This document shows positions 7,766-16,459 of a DNA stretch of 21,025 bases, piece by piece. The stretch covers positions 1 through 21,025 of the forward strand of contig JALQXY010000165.1 in assembly GCA_023262945.1 (NCBI GenBank), read 5' to 3'. Made by a program: the position numbers and the translations under genes. Each line of letters opens with the position of its first letter. Positions within the stretch are counted from its first letter, which is position 1. The stretch comes from Rickettsiales bacterium (GTDB taxonomy: Bacteria; Pseudomonadota; Alphaproteobacteria; Rickettsiales; UBA1997). The notes beneath the pieces are model-generated. The model was not told the origin of the DNA and made no database searches. It saw only the letters and a list, made by a program, of their open reading frames with translations.

Positions 7766-9946
7766 TTATAGATTCTTAAATGAAAAATTAACTCCGTAAG
7801 ATCTTTCAGCTTTATTAAAATTTTCAGGATTATTTTCTATTGCATAAATACTAAAATCAGTGCAACATCCATTGCGAATTAATTCTATTTTTTTTGATAT
7901 AACTTTACCCGAAATAAAGTTTTTTGTAGCTGAAAAATTGCCTATCCATTTATTAGAAATCTTAAGTGAAGAGAGTAGATTTATTTGCTCTCTTTTATTT
8001 TCATTCTGAAAATTGCGTCGCATTAGAATATAATTACCCACAAGTTTTATTTTTTTATAATCAAAACCAATACTTACCTCATTCACATCGTTAACATAAT
8101 TGACTTGATTAAGTTGAAAAGAGTAAGAGGCAAAAAAACTACTTTTATCTTTATAAATTGCCTTACCTACAATATTCGATAGATTTCTATAGTTATAACC
8201 CTTGATAAGAACATCTTGATCTTGATTGTTAATACGATAGCTCTGCCCTAAACCTAAAGAAAATTCTCCATATTTATTAAATAAAGATGATTTAAATCCA
8301 TAGCCAAATCTTTCTCCATTTTCATTACGATCATACCCAATTAAGTAATCATTACTAAAAATATTACTAAAAGTTAATTCGGAATTATTAGAATCTTCAT
8401 TTGCTAAATCTTTATATTTTAAAACAGATTTAGTAGAAACAAAGTTGATCATAGGTTCAATCAAAATGGTACTTTCTTTAGTTTTTTTAATAAGAGGCAA
8501 ACTCCAATCTATAGCTAATTTAGGACGATGATTAATTTGCTCATTTTTATATTTATTATGAGGCTCATTATATTTATAATTTTGATCAAGCAAATATAGA
8601 TCATTTTGCAAAAGCAAATTAACATTTATTAAATTACCATAAAAATTAAATGGTACAGAAACTTGAGGCGTAACGGACATTCTATTATATTGCAAACCGC
8701 TTTCACGATTTATAGATACAAAATTAGTTTTTAAGGATATTTGCTCATTAAATAATAATGGAGCAAAAGATATTTCATGATCAATCTGCGGTAGAACGAA
8801 TTGTTGCTGATTTTTTTGATTATAATTTTCTAACTCTTGAAATCTGATCGTTTTAATCGAGAAATAATCACGATCTTTTATGTAATCAAATTTAATTTCA
8901 CTAGTGGCATGACTTAGATAGTTATTTTGATAATCACGCAAGTAACTAGAATCAGACATGGTATTGATTTTAAAAGAAAAACCATTATTATAATCCAAAT
9001 CAAAATTACCGTCACCCGTGATTAACCAGCGATTATTTTTACTACTACGCTTTATAATAGTGTTATCATTAATAGTGTTATCGAGTTTATTATTAGCTAT
9101 TTCAAAGCCAAGATTATATTCTCCATAATCTGTTAAATGACGATAAACTGAAGTAATTAAATATTTATTACCATCTAGACTTAATTTTGGAGTTATTGTT
9201 AAGTCTTTGTCAGGTGATATATTAACATAGAATGGTAATTTAACACCAAGTCTAAATTTATTATCTTTATTGTAATTAGGAAATAAGAAACCACTTTCTC
9301 TTTTTTTTGAAGATAATGGAGTTCTTAGGTATGGTGTATATAAAATAGGTACTTCCAATATCTTAAGAATACCATGCTTACTTTTAATGAAGCCATTTTT
9401 TTTATCAATTTCGGTTTCTTTTGATTTTATAACAGCAAAGTTTTTTTCTTTATCTATTATAGAATTGCTCTTAGCTATATTAATATTAGGGCAAAATGAA
9501 TAAAATGGATTAAAAAATGTTGTTGAATAGGAGCTATTTTTTTTAACTTTATTAGCCTTAATATAAGATCCATCACTAAAAATCATATCAACATCTTTAA
9601 ATAATCCCGAAGAAAAATCATCTCTAATTTCTACTTGCGATGATTTAATCTCACCTACTTCAAGATTTTTAACTATTATATTGCCATAGAGTTTAATATT
9701 TTTATTTTTCTTGTCATATATAATTTCGTCAGCGTTTAGAGTAGTTAGTCCCTTAGTAATCTCAACATTACCTTTGGCATTTAATATTTGCTCTTTTTGA
9801 TTACCATCAACTTGATTAGCTTTGATTATAGTTGGTGATTTTTTATCGATAAAATCTTTAACAGAAGTGATTGCCCAAACATCATCACAAAATAATAATA
9901 TACTTACAAGATAATAAAATGATATAAAAAAACATCTATAATTCAT
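7766..9946 (-). CDS. lptD: LPS-assembly protein LptD
   Basis: Outer-membrane beta-barrel that inserts lipopolysaccharide into the outer leaflet with LptE. The 726-residue protein has a signal peptide (about 1-25, likely cleavage after VWA). An LptA-like OstA domain follows (about 40-135, with ILNAKGNVEIT and LYGNIIVKN). The long LptD barrel domain contains LEVPILYTPYLRTPL and ESGFLFPNY. Conserved cysteines are C152 and the adjacent pair C694-C695; the first Cys of the E. coli arrangement is missing from the mature part. The product is shorter than E. coli LptD but normal for reduced alphaproteobacteria. It lies 50 bases after secD and ends the long gene row. Its presence implies an LPS-containing outer membrane. 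Confidence 0.93.
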   Translation of the reverse strand: MNYRCFFISFYYLVSILLFCDDVWAITSVKDFIDKKSPTIIKANQVDGNQKEQILNAKGNVEITKGLTTLNADEIIYDKKNKNIKLYGNIIVKNLEVGEIKSSQVEIRDDFSSGLFKDVDMIFSDGSYIKANKVKKNSSYSTTFFNPFYSFCPNINIAKSNSIIDKEKNFAVIKSKETEIDKKNGFIKSKHGILKILEVPILYTPYLRTPLSSKKRESGFLFPNYNKDNKFRLGVKLPFYVNISPDKDLTITPKLSLDGNKYLITSVYRHLTDYGEYNLGFEIANNKLDNTINDNTIIKRSSKNNRWLITGDGNFDLDYNNGFSFKINTMSDSSYLRDYQNNYLSHATSEIKFDYIKDRDYFSIKTIRFQELENYNQKNQQQFVLPQIDHEISFAPLLFNEQISLKTNFVSINRESGLQYNRMSVTPQVSVPFNFYGNLINVNLLLQNDLYLLDQNYKYNEPHNKYKNEQINHRPKLAIDWSLPLIKKTKESTILIEPMINFVSTKSVLKYKDLANEDSNNSELTFSNIFSNDYLIGYDRNENGERFGYGFKSSLFNKYGEFSLGLGQSYRINNQDQDVLIKGYNYRNLSNIVGKAIYKDKSSFFASYSFQLNQVNYVNDVNEVSIGFDYKKIKLVGNYILMRRNFQNENKREQINLLSSLKISNKWIGNFSATKNFISGKVISKKIELIRNGCCTDFSIYAIENNPENFNKAERSYGVNFSFKNL

Positions 9947-9996
9947 AACAAATCAAGTGATTTTGATTTTTTAACAATTGCTCAAAGTTTTTTAGC

Positions 9997-11553
9997 TTAA
10001 ATTAGAAATTTCTGCGGCTTTTTTTTCCTAATCCACAATGCAATCATTAATCTAGTAAGAACTATAGCTGAAAACATCGACGATAATATACCAAATCCTA
10101 AAGTTACAGCAAAACCTTTAACCGGACCACTACCAAAAGAAAACAAAAAGAATGCTACAATTAAAGTTGTGATATTGGAATCAACAATCGTACGATAAGC
10201 TTGTTTAAATCCCTGATCAACAGCAATAATAACAGATTTTTTTTGACGAACTTCTTCTTTTATTCTTTCAAATATCAAAACATTTGAGTCTACCGCCATG
10301 CCGATAGTAAGAACAATTCCAGCAATACCTGGCAAAGTAAGACTAGATCCTACGAATGATAATGACACAATTATTAACATTATATTAAAAAGCAAAGCAA
10401 TATTAGCCATAAAACCAATATTGCCGTAGATTAAAATCATAAAAAACGCTACCAAAAATAAACCTATCAAAGAAGCTAAGCCTCCATCACTGATAGAATC
10501 TTGTCCTAGAGATGGTCCAACCGACCTTTCTTCGATAACATTAAGAGGAGCAGGCAGGGCTCCAGCTCTAAGTAATAAAGCTACTTCATTAGCCTCTTTT
10601 ACAGAAAAATTTCCAGAAATGATACCTGAGCCTTGATTTATAACACTATTAATACGAGGGGCGGTAACTATTTTATTATCTAAAACAATAGCAAAAATAC
10701 GACCTATATTTTCTCTAGTTATTTTAGCAAATTTTTTTGAACCTATATTATTAAAATTAAAACCGACCGCGGGTTTTCCTTCGTAGTAAGTGGTATTGGC
10801 ATCAATTAATAATTCTCCACTCAATATCACTTCTTTATCAATTAAATATGAAGCACCTTCGTTATCATATAAAAGTTTAGTACCTGGAATTGAAGACAAG
10901 TATTCTCCACTGCTACTAGATGATCTAACAAAATGAAAAGTCATTTTAGCGGTTTTGCCGAGCAAATATTTAACCTGAGAAGAATCTTGTATACCAGGAA
11001 CTTGGAGTAATATTCTATTATTGCCTTGAGCTTGTATTAATGGTTCTTTAGTTCCATTTTCATCAATACGATGTCTAATAATTTCAATTGATTGCTTTAT
11101 GACATTGCTTTTCATTTTATTTAACAATTCATCACTTATTACAATCTCATAACTATCATCCTCAGTACTTATATTTAAATCGGGATTTACAGAGTAGATA
11201 ATTTTTTTTATTTTTGATTCATCAACTTCGTTAATAACATTAAATTTTATTTTATTACCCTGAATCTTAGGTAGTGCACGTATCGCTTTTTCACGAAAAG
11301 CTGCCTTTATATCATCTTTAAAATTTTCTAACTGCTCTTTAATGTAGTAAGGAAAATCAATTTGCAAGGTAATCTGAGAACCGCCTTGCAAATCCAAGCC
11401 TAAACCCAAATTACTTTTTGGAATTAACTCTTTGAAATATTCTGGAAATATCGAGCTTTCCTGACGATTAAATATAGAAGAAACAAAGAAAAAGATTATA
11501 AATAAACAAAATATAACAATAGCTATAATTTTAGTTTTTGAAAAATTTAACAT
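9997..11553 (-). CDS. secD: Protein translocase subunit SecD
   Basis: Membrane subunit of the SecDF complex, which uses the proton gradient to pull proteins across the inner membrane after SecA-driven translocation. The 518-residue protein has an N-terminal membrane segment (about 8-27), then the family motif LGLDLQGGSQ (51-60) and a periplasmic P1 region. The conserved stretch LLLRAGALPAPL...EERSVGPSLGQDSI precedes the C-terminal five-helix RND-type membrane domain, which carries the TM4 motif GMAVDSNVLIFERI. SecF is not fused and does not follow in this window. The usual partner yajC is upstream but separated by a 262-base spacer containing a repeat. lptD follows after 50 bases. Confidence 0.96.
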   Translation of the reverse strand: MLNFSKTKIIAIVIFCLFIIFFFVSSIFNRQESSIFPEYFKELIPKSNLGLGLDLQGGSQITLQIDFPYYIKEQLENFKDDIKAAFREKAIRALPKIQGNKIKFNVINEVDESKIKKIIYSVNPDLNISTEDDSYEIVISDELLNKMKSNVIKQSIEIIRHRIDENGTKEPLIQAQGNNRILLQVPGIQDSSQVKYLLGKTAKMTFHFVRSSSSSGEYLSSIPGTKLLYDNEGASYLIDKEVILSGELLIDANTTYYEGKPAVGFNFNNIGSKKFAKITRENIGRIFAIVLDNKIVTAPRINSVINQGSGIISGNFSVKEANEVALLLRAGALPAPLNVIEERSVGPSLGQDSISDGGLASLIGLFLVAFFMILIYGNIGFMANIALLFNIMLIIVSLSFVGSSLTLPGIAGIVLTIGMAVDSNVLIFERIKEEVRQKKSVIIAVDQGFKQAYRTIVDSNITTLIVAFFLFSFGSGPVKGFAVTLGFGILSSMFSAIVLTRLMIALWIRKKKPQKFLI

Positions 11554-11668
11554 CTAATTCGTGATTTAATTTATAAAATTTATAAAGATTAGCTAGATTT
11601 TAACCTTATCTTTGGAACTATATTTAATTAAAAAATTTATTAATAATCATTTTTTATTAAATTAACGT

Positions 11669-11774
11669 GTAAAAGCCTTAAGTTTCACAAGTACAAAATT
11701 TTTTTTAAAACTTTTATTTCAAAAATACCGATTAATTATTTTAACGATCATTGATTGTTATAATTGATTAAATC
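11669..11774 (+). repeat. Degenerate palindromic repeat copy in the yajC-secD spacer
   Basis: Aligns in direct order with the reverse complement of 3143-3260: CTTAAGTTTCA core, then AAAAATACC, then TTTTAACGATCATTGATTGTTATAA. The terminal hairpin survives with one G-T pair where the other copy has G-C. The whole 262-base spacer (11554-11815) is non-coding and breaks the close spacing otherwise seen in this gene row. The sequence is old relative to the units at the window ends. Confidence 0.65.
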
Positions 11775-11815
11775 TATGTTAAAAATCCAATTAAATAAAG
11801 CCCTAGTAAAGCACA

Positions 11816-12193
11816 CTACTTAGAATTCTTTTTATTAGCTTTATTAGTTTTATTAACTTGATTAGTCTTATTTTTATCTACAACTAATTCATTTATAGAT
11901 GATTTATTAATTTTAATTACAATATTATCAGCAATTTCTAAATCGATAATGTTTGACTTATTATCGATATTTTTAATATTTCCATAAATACCAGAACTTG
12001 TAACAATTTTATAACCTATTTTTAATTCATTCAAAAGTCGCTGATGTTCTTTTATTTTTTTAGTTTGTGGACGAATTATTAAAAAATAAAAAATTATAAA
12101 AATAAGCAGTAACGGTACAAAGCTTGAAAAAGAAAACTGAGAACTTTGTGAAATCACTTCATCAGATTGAGCCCATGCCTGAGAAATAAACAT
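11816..12193 (-). CDS. yajC: Preprotein translocase subunit YajC
   Basis: Small single-span inner-membrane protein that associates with SecDF and the SecYEG translocon. The 125-residue sequence has a short periplasmic N-terminus (AQSDEV), one membrane helix (about 26-41) and the family hallmark FYFLIIRPQTKKIKEHQ. A compact beta domain with GYKIVTSSGIYGNI follows. The C-terminus is an Asn/Lys/Thr-rich low-complexity tail, longer than in E. coli YajC. It starts 38 bases after rseP on the same strand. Confidence 0.93.
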   Translation of the reverse strand: MFISQAWAQSDEVISQSSQFSFSSFVPLLLIFIIFYFLIIRPQTKKIKEHQRLLNELKIGYKIVTSSGIYGNIKNIDNKSNIIDLEIADNIVIKINKSSINELVVDKNKTNQVNKTNKANKKNSK

Positions 12194-12231
12194 ATTATTT
12201 AGTTAATTGGTTAATACTGACCATTTTTAAG

Positions 12232-13338
12232 TTAAAATGGCATTATAGAAAAAATATCATTAATAGTTGTAAATATCATTAATGTTATAATCAAACTAAA
12301 ACCTATCTGATAACCTATTTTTTGTATTTTTTGTGACAAAGCCCTACCGCGTAAAGCTTCAATCAAATAATAAATTAGATGACCTCCGTCTAAAACTGGA
12401 ATTGGTAGTAAATTAATTACCCCTAGGTTAATAGATATAAGCGCCAAAAACCATAATACCATTATTTTTGATTCACTTTTAAAGGTTTTGCCAGAATATT
12501 TAGCAATTTTAATTGGCCCACCTAATTCTTTAATTGATCTTTGACCTGTAACTAATTGACCCATTGTTCGCAAAATTGAAGCTGATATACTATAAGTTTC
12601 AATAGTAGCATGTTTAAAACTCTGAATAAAGCTAACCTCAGCTTGAGTTGATTCTTTAGCTATAATACCTATCATTGGCAACTTTACCTCTTCTCCAGCA
12701 AAATCTTTCTTGATTGATATTTGCGGCTTTATTTTAACATCAAAAATTTCAGCCTTTCTTCTTATGCTAAAAAGCATTTCTTGATTATTGCTAACGGAAA
12801 CAGCCATGATTACATCATTAAAATCATCAATATATTTATTATTGATAGCTAATATTTCATCATTTGGTAATAGTCCCGCATTAAATGCTGGACTTGATTC
12901 TAGAACCTCATTAATTATTGGCTTAGTTTCAACCAAACCTTTAAATTTAAAAATAAAAGCAAAAATCAGAATAGCTAAAAGAAAATTAGCAACTGGACCA
13001 GCTATAACTATAGCAATTCTCTGAAAAACATTTTTAGAAATAAATGAAAATTCACGCTCTTTTTTTGACATCTTTTTGATAAACTCTTGTTCGGGTATAG
13101 ATGCAGCATTTCGATCACCGTACATTTTAACGTAACCTCCAATGGGTAATATGCAAAATTTCCATAAAGTACCCTTTTTATCAGTAAAACCAAAAATCTT
13201 TTTTCCAAAACCAATGGAAAATTCTTCGACTTTTACTTTACAAAGTCTAGCGATATAAAAATGTCCAAATTCATGAACAAAAACAATTATCGAAATAATG
13301 ATAACGAAGGATAATATATTATGTAGTATAAAGTGCAT
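12232..13338 (-). CDS. rseP: Site-2 intramembrane metalloprotease RseP/MmpA
   Basis: Membrane-embedded zinc protease of the S2P family that cleaves membrane-anchored regulators and remnant signal peptides. The active site HEFGH lies at residues 22-26 in the first membrane helix. The second metal-ligand motif is LDG at 316-318, in NLLPIPVLDGGHL. Between them is one recognisable PDZ domain (about 130-205, with SSPAFNAGLLPNDEILAINN). At 368 residues it is the short, single-PDZ form seen in alphaproteobacterial MmpA rather than the two-PDZ E. coli RseP. Its start lies inside the 3' end of dxr (20-base overlap), indicating translational coupling. The substrate is not evident from the window. Confidence 0.95.
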   Translation of the reverse strand: MHFILHNILSFVIIISIIVFVHEFGHFYIARLCKVKVEEFSIGFGKKIFGFTDKKGTLWKFCILPIGGYVKMYGDRNAASIPEQEFIKKMSKKEREFSFISKNVFQRIAIVIAGPVANFLLAILIFAFIFKFKGLVETKPIINEVLESSPAFNAGLLPNDEILAINNKYIDDFNDVIMAVSVSNNQEMLFSIRRKAEIFDVKIKPQISIKKDFAGEEVKLPMIGIIAKESTQAEVSFIQSFKHATIETYSISASILRTMGQLVTGQRSIKELGGPIKIAKYSGKTFKSESKIMVLWFLALISINLGVINLLPIPVLDGGHLIYYLIEALRGRALSQKIQKIGYQIGFSLIITLMIFTTINDIFSIMPF

Positions 13339-14509
13339 TATCGTTATATTTTTTTAATAAACTTTTTGCAAAATTTCTTGCCCAGATATCATATTCTATT
13401 ACCTCATCAATTGAATTAATTTCTTTAAATTCAATTTTCTCAAGAAAATCATTAACAAAATCTGTAATTCTTGCAAATGATAAATTTTTATTTAAGAAAT
13501 TTTGAACTGCAATCTCGTTAGCAGCATTAAGAGAAATAATCATATTACCTCCCAATTTTAGAGCATTTAAACATAAATTAATAGCTGGAAATCTTTTGTT
13601 ATCTAAGGCAAAAAATTCTAATTTTTGTATCTTGGATAAGTCTATTTTATCTATATTTACTGACATTCTTTTAGGATAAGAAAGAGCGTATGAAATAGGT
13701 ATTCTCATATCAGGTAAACTCATTACAGATAAAGTTGAGCCATCATTATAATTTACCATACCGTGAATTATTGATTGTGGATGAATTATTGCATTTAGTT
13801 GCTCAATCTTAACAGGAAATAAATAATAAGCCTCTATTAACTCTAAACCTTTATTCATCATTGTTGCAGAATCAACTGATATTTTTGCTCCCATTGACCA
13901 ATTAGGATGCTTAATGGCTTGATCTATAGTTACTTTATTTAAATCATAATCACTAAAAAAAAACGGACCTCCGGATGCGGTTAGGGTAATGTCGGCAATA
14001 TTAAATAAATTATTTCGCTCAAAAATTTGCAATATAGCATTATGTTCTGAATCTATAGGAATAATTTTAACATTATTTTCTTGAGCAATATCTTTTAAAA
14101 ATCTACCACCGCAAATTAAAGATTCTTTATTAGCTAAAGCAATGTTTGATCCAGCTTTTATAGATTCTAAGGTTGGCTTAATTCCAATTGCACCTACTAT
14201 AGCAGAAATAACCAGATCGCATTTAATACGCGATATTTCTAACAAAGATTCAAAACCTGACAGAATTTTAATATCTTTGAGATCAACAAGAAGCTCTTTT
14301 AATTTAGAATATTTATCTTCATCAACTATTATAATATATTCTGGTCTTAGTTCTCTTGCTTGCTTAGCTAAAAGATTAAAATTACTCTTTGCTGCTAGAG
14401 CAAAAACTTTAAAATGTAGCGGATTATCTTTAATAAAAGAAATACTACTTCTACCAATTGAACCAGTAGAACCAAATATTGATATAGTTTTTTTTGATAT
14501 ATCCTCCAC
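13319..14509 (-). CDS. dxr: 1-deoxy-D-xylulose 5-phosphate reductoisomerase
   Basis: Converts DXP to MEP with NADPH in the non-mevalonate isoprenoid pathway. The 396-residue protein shows GSTGSIGRSS at 13-22 (NADPH fold), NKESLICGG, the metal and substrate segment PIDSEHNAI, the flexible-loop region ASGGPFF, and HPNWSMGAKISVDSATMMNKGLELIEAY. Length is normal. The start is GTG, four bases after rbfA; no ATG, GTG or TTG lies between the upstream in-frame stop and this codon. GGAGG, which looks like a Shine-Dalgarno core, overlaps codons 1-3 (14503-14507), which is odd. The 3' end overlaps rseP by 20 bases, the same dxr-rseP neighbourhood seen in other proteobacteria. Confidence 0.95.
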   Translation of the reverse strand: MEDISKKTISIFGSTGSIGRSSISFIKDNPLHFKVFALAAKSNFNLLAKQARELRPEYIIIVDEDKYSKLKELLVDLKDIKILSGFESLLEISRIKCDLVISAIVGAIGIKPTLESIKAGSNIALANKESLICGGRFLKDIAQENNVKIIPIDSEHNAILQIFERNNLFNIADITLTASGGPFFFSDYDLNKVTIDQAIKHPNWSMGAKISVDSATMMNKGLELIEAYYLFPVKIEQLNAIIHPQSIIHGMVNYNDGSTLSVMSLPDMRIPISYALSYPKRMSVNIDKIDLSKIQKLEFFALDNKRFPAINLCLNALKLGGNMIISLNAANEIAVQNFLNKNLSFARITDFVNDFLEKIEFKEINSIDEVIEYDIWARNFAKSLLKKYNDNALYTT

Positions 14510-14513
14510 GGAA

Positions 14514-14861
14514 TTACTTATTTTTTAATAATTCATCAATCCTTAAAGCATTAGATCCTGTATTATCTAAAATAAATTTTAAATCTGGCACTGATCTTGC
14601 TTTAATTCTATTCGCTATCTCTTTTTTCAGATATGGCTGCATTTTATTAAGATAAGGTATAATTTTTTCACGAATTAAATTATCACCAAAAACATCGAGA
14701 TAGAATTTAACATTTTTTAAATCAGGACTAACATCAGCTTCTAAGATTGTAATATGACAACTTTTAAAACTTAGCAAATCATCCTGCAAAAAGATTTGCG
14801 ACATTTCTCTTTTGTAATTTTCGCCAACTTGTAATTGCTTTTGAGATTTTATCTTTTTCAT
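14514..14861 (-). CDS. rbfA: 30S ribosome-binding factor RbfA
   Basis: A small KH-like protein that binds 30S precursors and assists 16S rRNA 5'-end maturation. The 115-residue sequence has the family order: QVGENYKREMSQIFLQDDL, then ITILEADVSPDLKNVKFYLDVFG, then the second KH half with PYLKKEIANRIKARSVPDLKFILDNT, ending in IDELLKNK. In most proteobacteria rbfA follows infB. Here it is tucked between rho (5 bases) and dxr (4 bases), so the gene has been relocated while staying tightly packed. The ATG start and length are typical. Confidence 0.93.
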   Translation of the reverse strand: MKKIKSQKQLQVGENYKREMSQIFLQDDLLSFKSCHITILEADVSPDLKNVKFYLDVFGDNLIREKIIPYLNKMQPYLKKEIANRIKARSVPDLKFILDNTGSNALRIDELLKNK

Positions 14862-14866
14862 TCGAT

Positions 14867-16459
14867 CTATTGATTCATGGCTCTAAAAAACTCTTCATTA
14901 TTTTTGGTACCTTCTAATTTTTGTAATAAAAACTCCATAGCCTCCAAAGAATTCATTGGATTTACTATTCTTCTAAGCATCCAAACTTTTGACAATGTTG
15001 CCCTATCAACCAACATTTCTTCTTTTCTAGTACCAGATCTAGTAATATCAATTGCTGGAAATATTCTTTTATCAGAGATTTTGCGGTCTAGTACTATTTC
15101 AGCGTTACCTGTACCTTTAAATTCCTCAAAGATAACTTCGTCCATTTTAGAACCAGTCTCAATTAAAGCTGTAGATATAATAGTCAAAGATCCACCTTCT
15201 TCTATATTTCGTGCTGCACCTAAAAATCTTTTTGGTTTTTGCAATGCATTTGAATCAACACCGCCAGTTAAAACTTTACCAGAAGACGGGATAACGGTAT
15301 TATAGGCACGAGCCAAGCGAGTTATATTATCAAGCAAAATTACAACATCTTTTTTAGTTTCAACCAAGCGACGAGCTTTCTCGATAACCATTTCAGCAAG
15401 TTGAACATGGCGATGAGCTGATTCGTCAAATGTTGAGCTAACAACTTCCCCTTTTACGGTTCTAATCATATCAGTAACTTCTTCTGGTCTTTCATCTATA
15501 AGCAAAACAATTAGAGTAACTTCAGGATGATTGGTAGTAATAGCATGCGCTATATTTTGCATCAAAGATGTTTTACCGGTTCTTGGGGGAGCCACAATTA
15601 AAGCTCTTTGCCCTTTACCAAGAGGAGTGACTAAGTCAATAATCCTTGTACTACTATCGTTATTTAAAGGATTCTCAACTTCTAATTTTAATTTTTCTTG
15701 AGGATATAAAGGAGTTAAATCATCAAATAAAACACGATTTCTGATTGATTCTGGCGTATTAAAATTTACCTCATTTACTCTTAACAAGGCAAAATATCTT
15801 TCACCTTTTTTAGGAGCTCTTATTTGACCTTTAACTGTATCTCCAGTTCTTAAACCAAATCTTTTAATTTGACTAGGTGATACATAGATATCATCAGAGC
15901 CAGGAAAATAATTAGTCTCAGGAGATCTTAAGAATCCAAAACCATCTTCCAAAACTTCCAATACACCCTCTCCTATTATAATATTTTGTAAATTAGCATT
16001 AGAAAAACCTTTTAGAATATGATATATCATATCTTGGCGACCATAATCACTAATATTCTCTACTTCATATTCTTTTGCAATCTCAAGCAATTTTTCAGCA
16101 TTTTTGGTTTTCAAACTTCTAAGTTCAAGAATATTTTCCGCAGGAATTTCTGATAAATCAACTTCATTTTCTTTATAACTATTATTGGTAGCATTCGAAT
16201 TATTATTAACAACATTTTTTGTTTTTTTAAAATTTGAGCCGTTATTTCTACTAATAAATTTTGAAGCTTTGCTTATTAGACTACCGCTATGAATTTTTTT
16301 AGGACTTATTTTATCCAATGTTTCAATATCATCCTTTTCATCATCTTTAATAACCGTATCATATATTTTACTATCTACATTATCTGAATTATCTGATTCT
16401 TGAATTTTAATATTTTCTTCAGATTTGTTGTGATTATTTAAAGTAAGCTTTGGAGACAT
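14867..16459 (-). CDS. rho: Transcription termination factor Rho
   Basis: Hexameric RNA-dependent ATPase that terminates transcription. The family core starts near residue 109 (ILELRSLKTKNAEKLL) with the Rho N-domain. An RNA-binding cold-shock-like domain follows (about 164-235, GVLEVLEDGFGFLRSP). The ATPase has Walker A PPRTGKT (291-297), LLIDERPEEVTDM (319-331), Walker B VVILLDN (372-378) and the Q/R-loop region around 396-418. The first 105 or so residues are an extension beyond E. coli Rho. They are hydrophilic, with an Asp/Glu/Lys-rich first part and an Asn/Ser-rich second part, probably disordered. It is the first gene of the rho-rbfA-dxr-rseP run. The 699-base region upstream must hold its promoter. 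Confidence 0.96.
   Translation of the reverse strand: MSPKLTLNNHNKSEENIKIQESDNSDNVDSKIYDTVIKDDEKDDIETLDKISPKKIHSGSLISKASKFISRNNGSNFKKTKNVVNNNSNATNNSYKENEVDLSEIPAENILELRSLKTKNAEKLLEIAKEYEVENISDYGRQDMIYHILKGFSNANLQNIIIGEGVLEVLEDGFGFLRSPETNYFPGSDDIYVSPSQIKRFGLRTGDTVKGQIRAPKKGERYFALLRVNEVNFNTPESIRNRVLFDDLTPLYPQEKLKLEVENPLNNDSSTRIIDLVTPLGKGQRALIVAPPRTGKTSLMQNIAHAITTNHPEVTLIVLLIDERPEEVTDMIRTVKGEVVSSTFDESAHRHVQLAEMVIEKARRLVETKKDVVILLDNITRLARAYNTVIPSSGKVLTGGVDSNALQKPKRFLGAARNIEEGGSLTIISTALIETGSKMDEVIFEEFKGTGNAEIVLDRKISDKRIFPAIDITRSGTRKEEMLVDRATLSKVWMLRRIVNPMNSLEAMEFLLQKLEGTKNNEEFFRAMNQ

Noticed and set aside
13008..13214. 68-codon minus-strand frame inside rseP
   Set aside because: An out-of-frame overlap within the conserved rseP N-terminal region; no family resemblance and no ribosome-binding site.
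14877..15305. 142-codon plus-strand frame opposite rho
   Set aside because: Antisense shadow of the conserved Rho ATPase domain.
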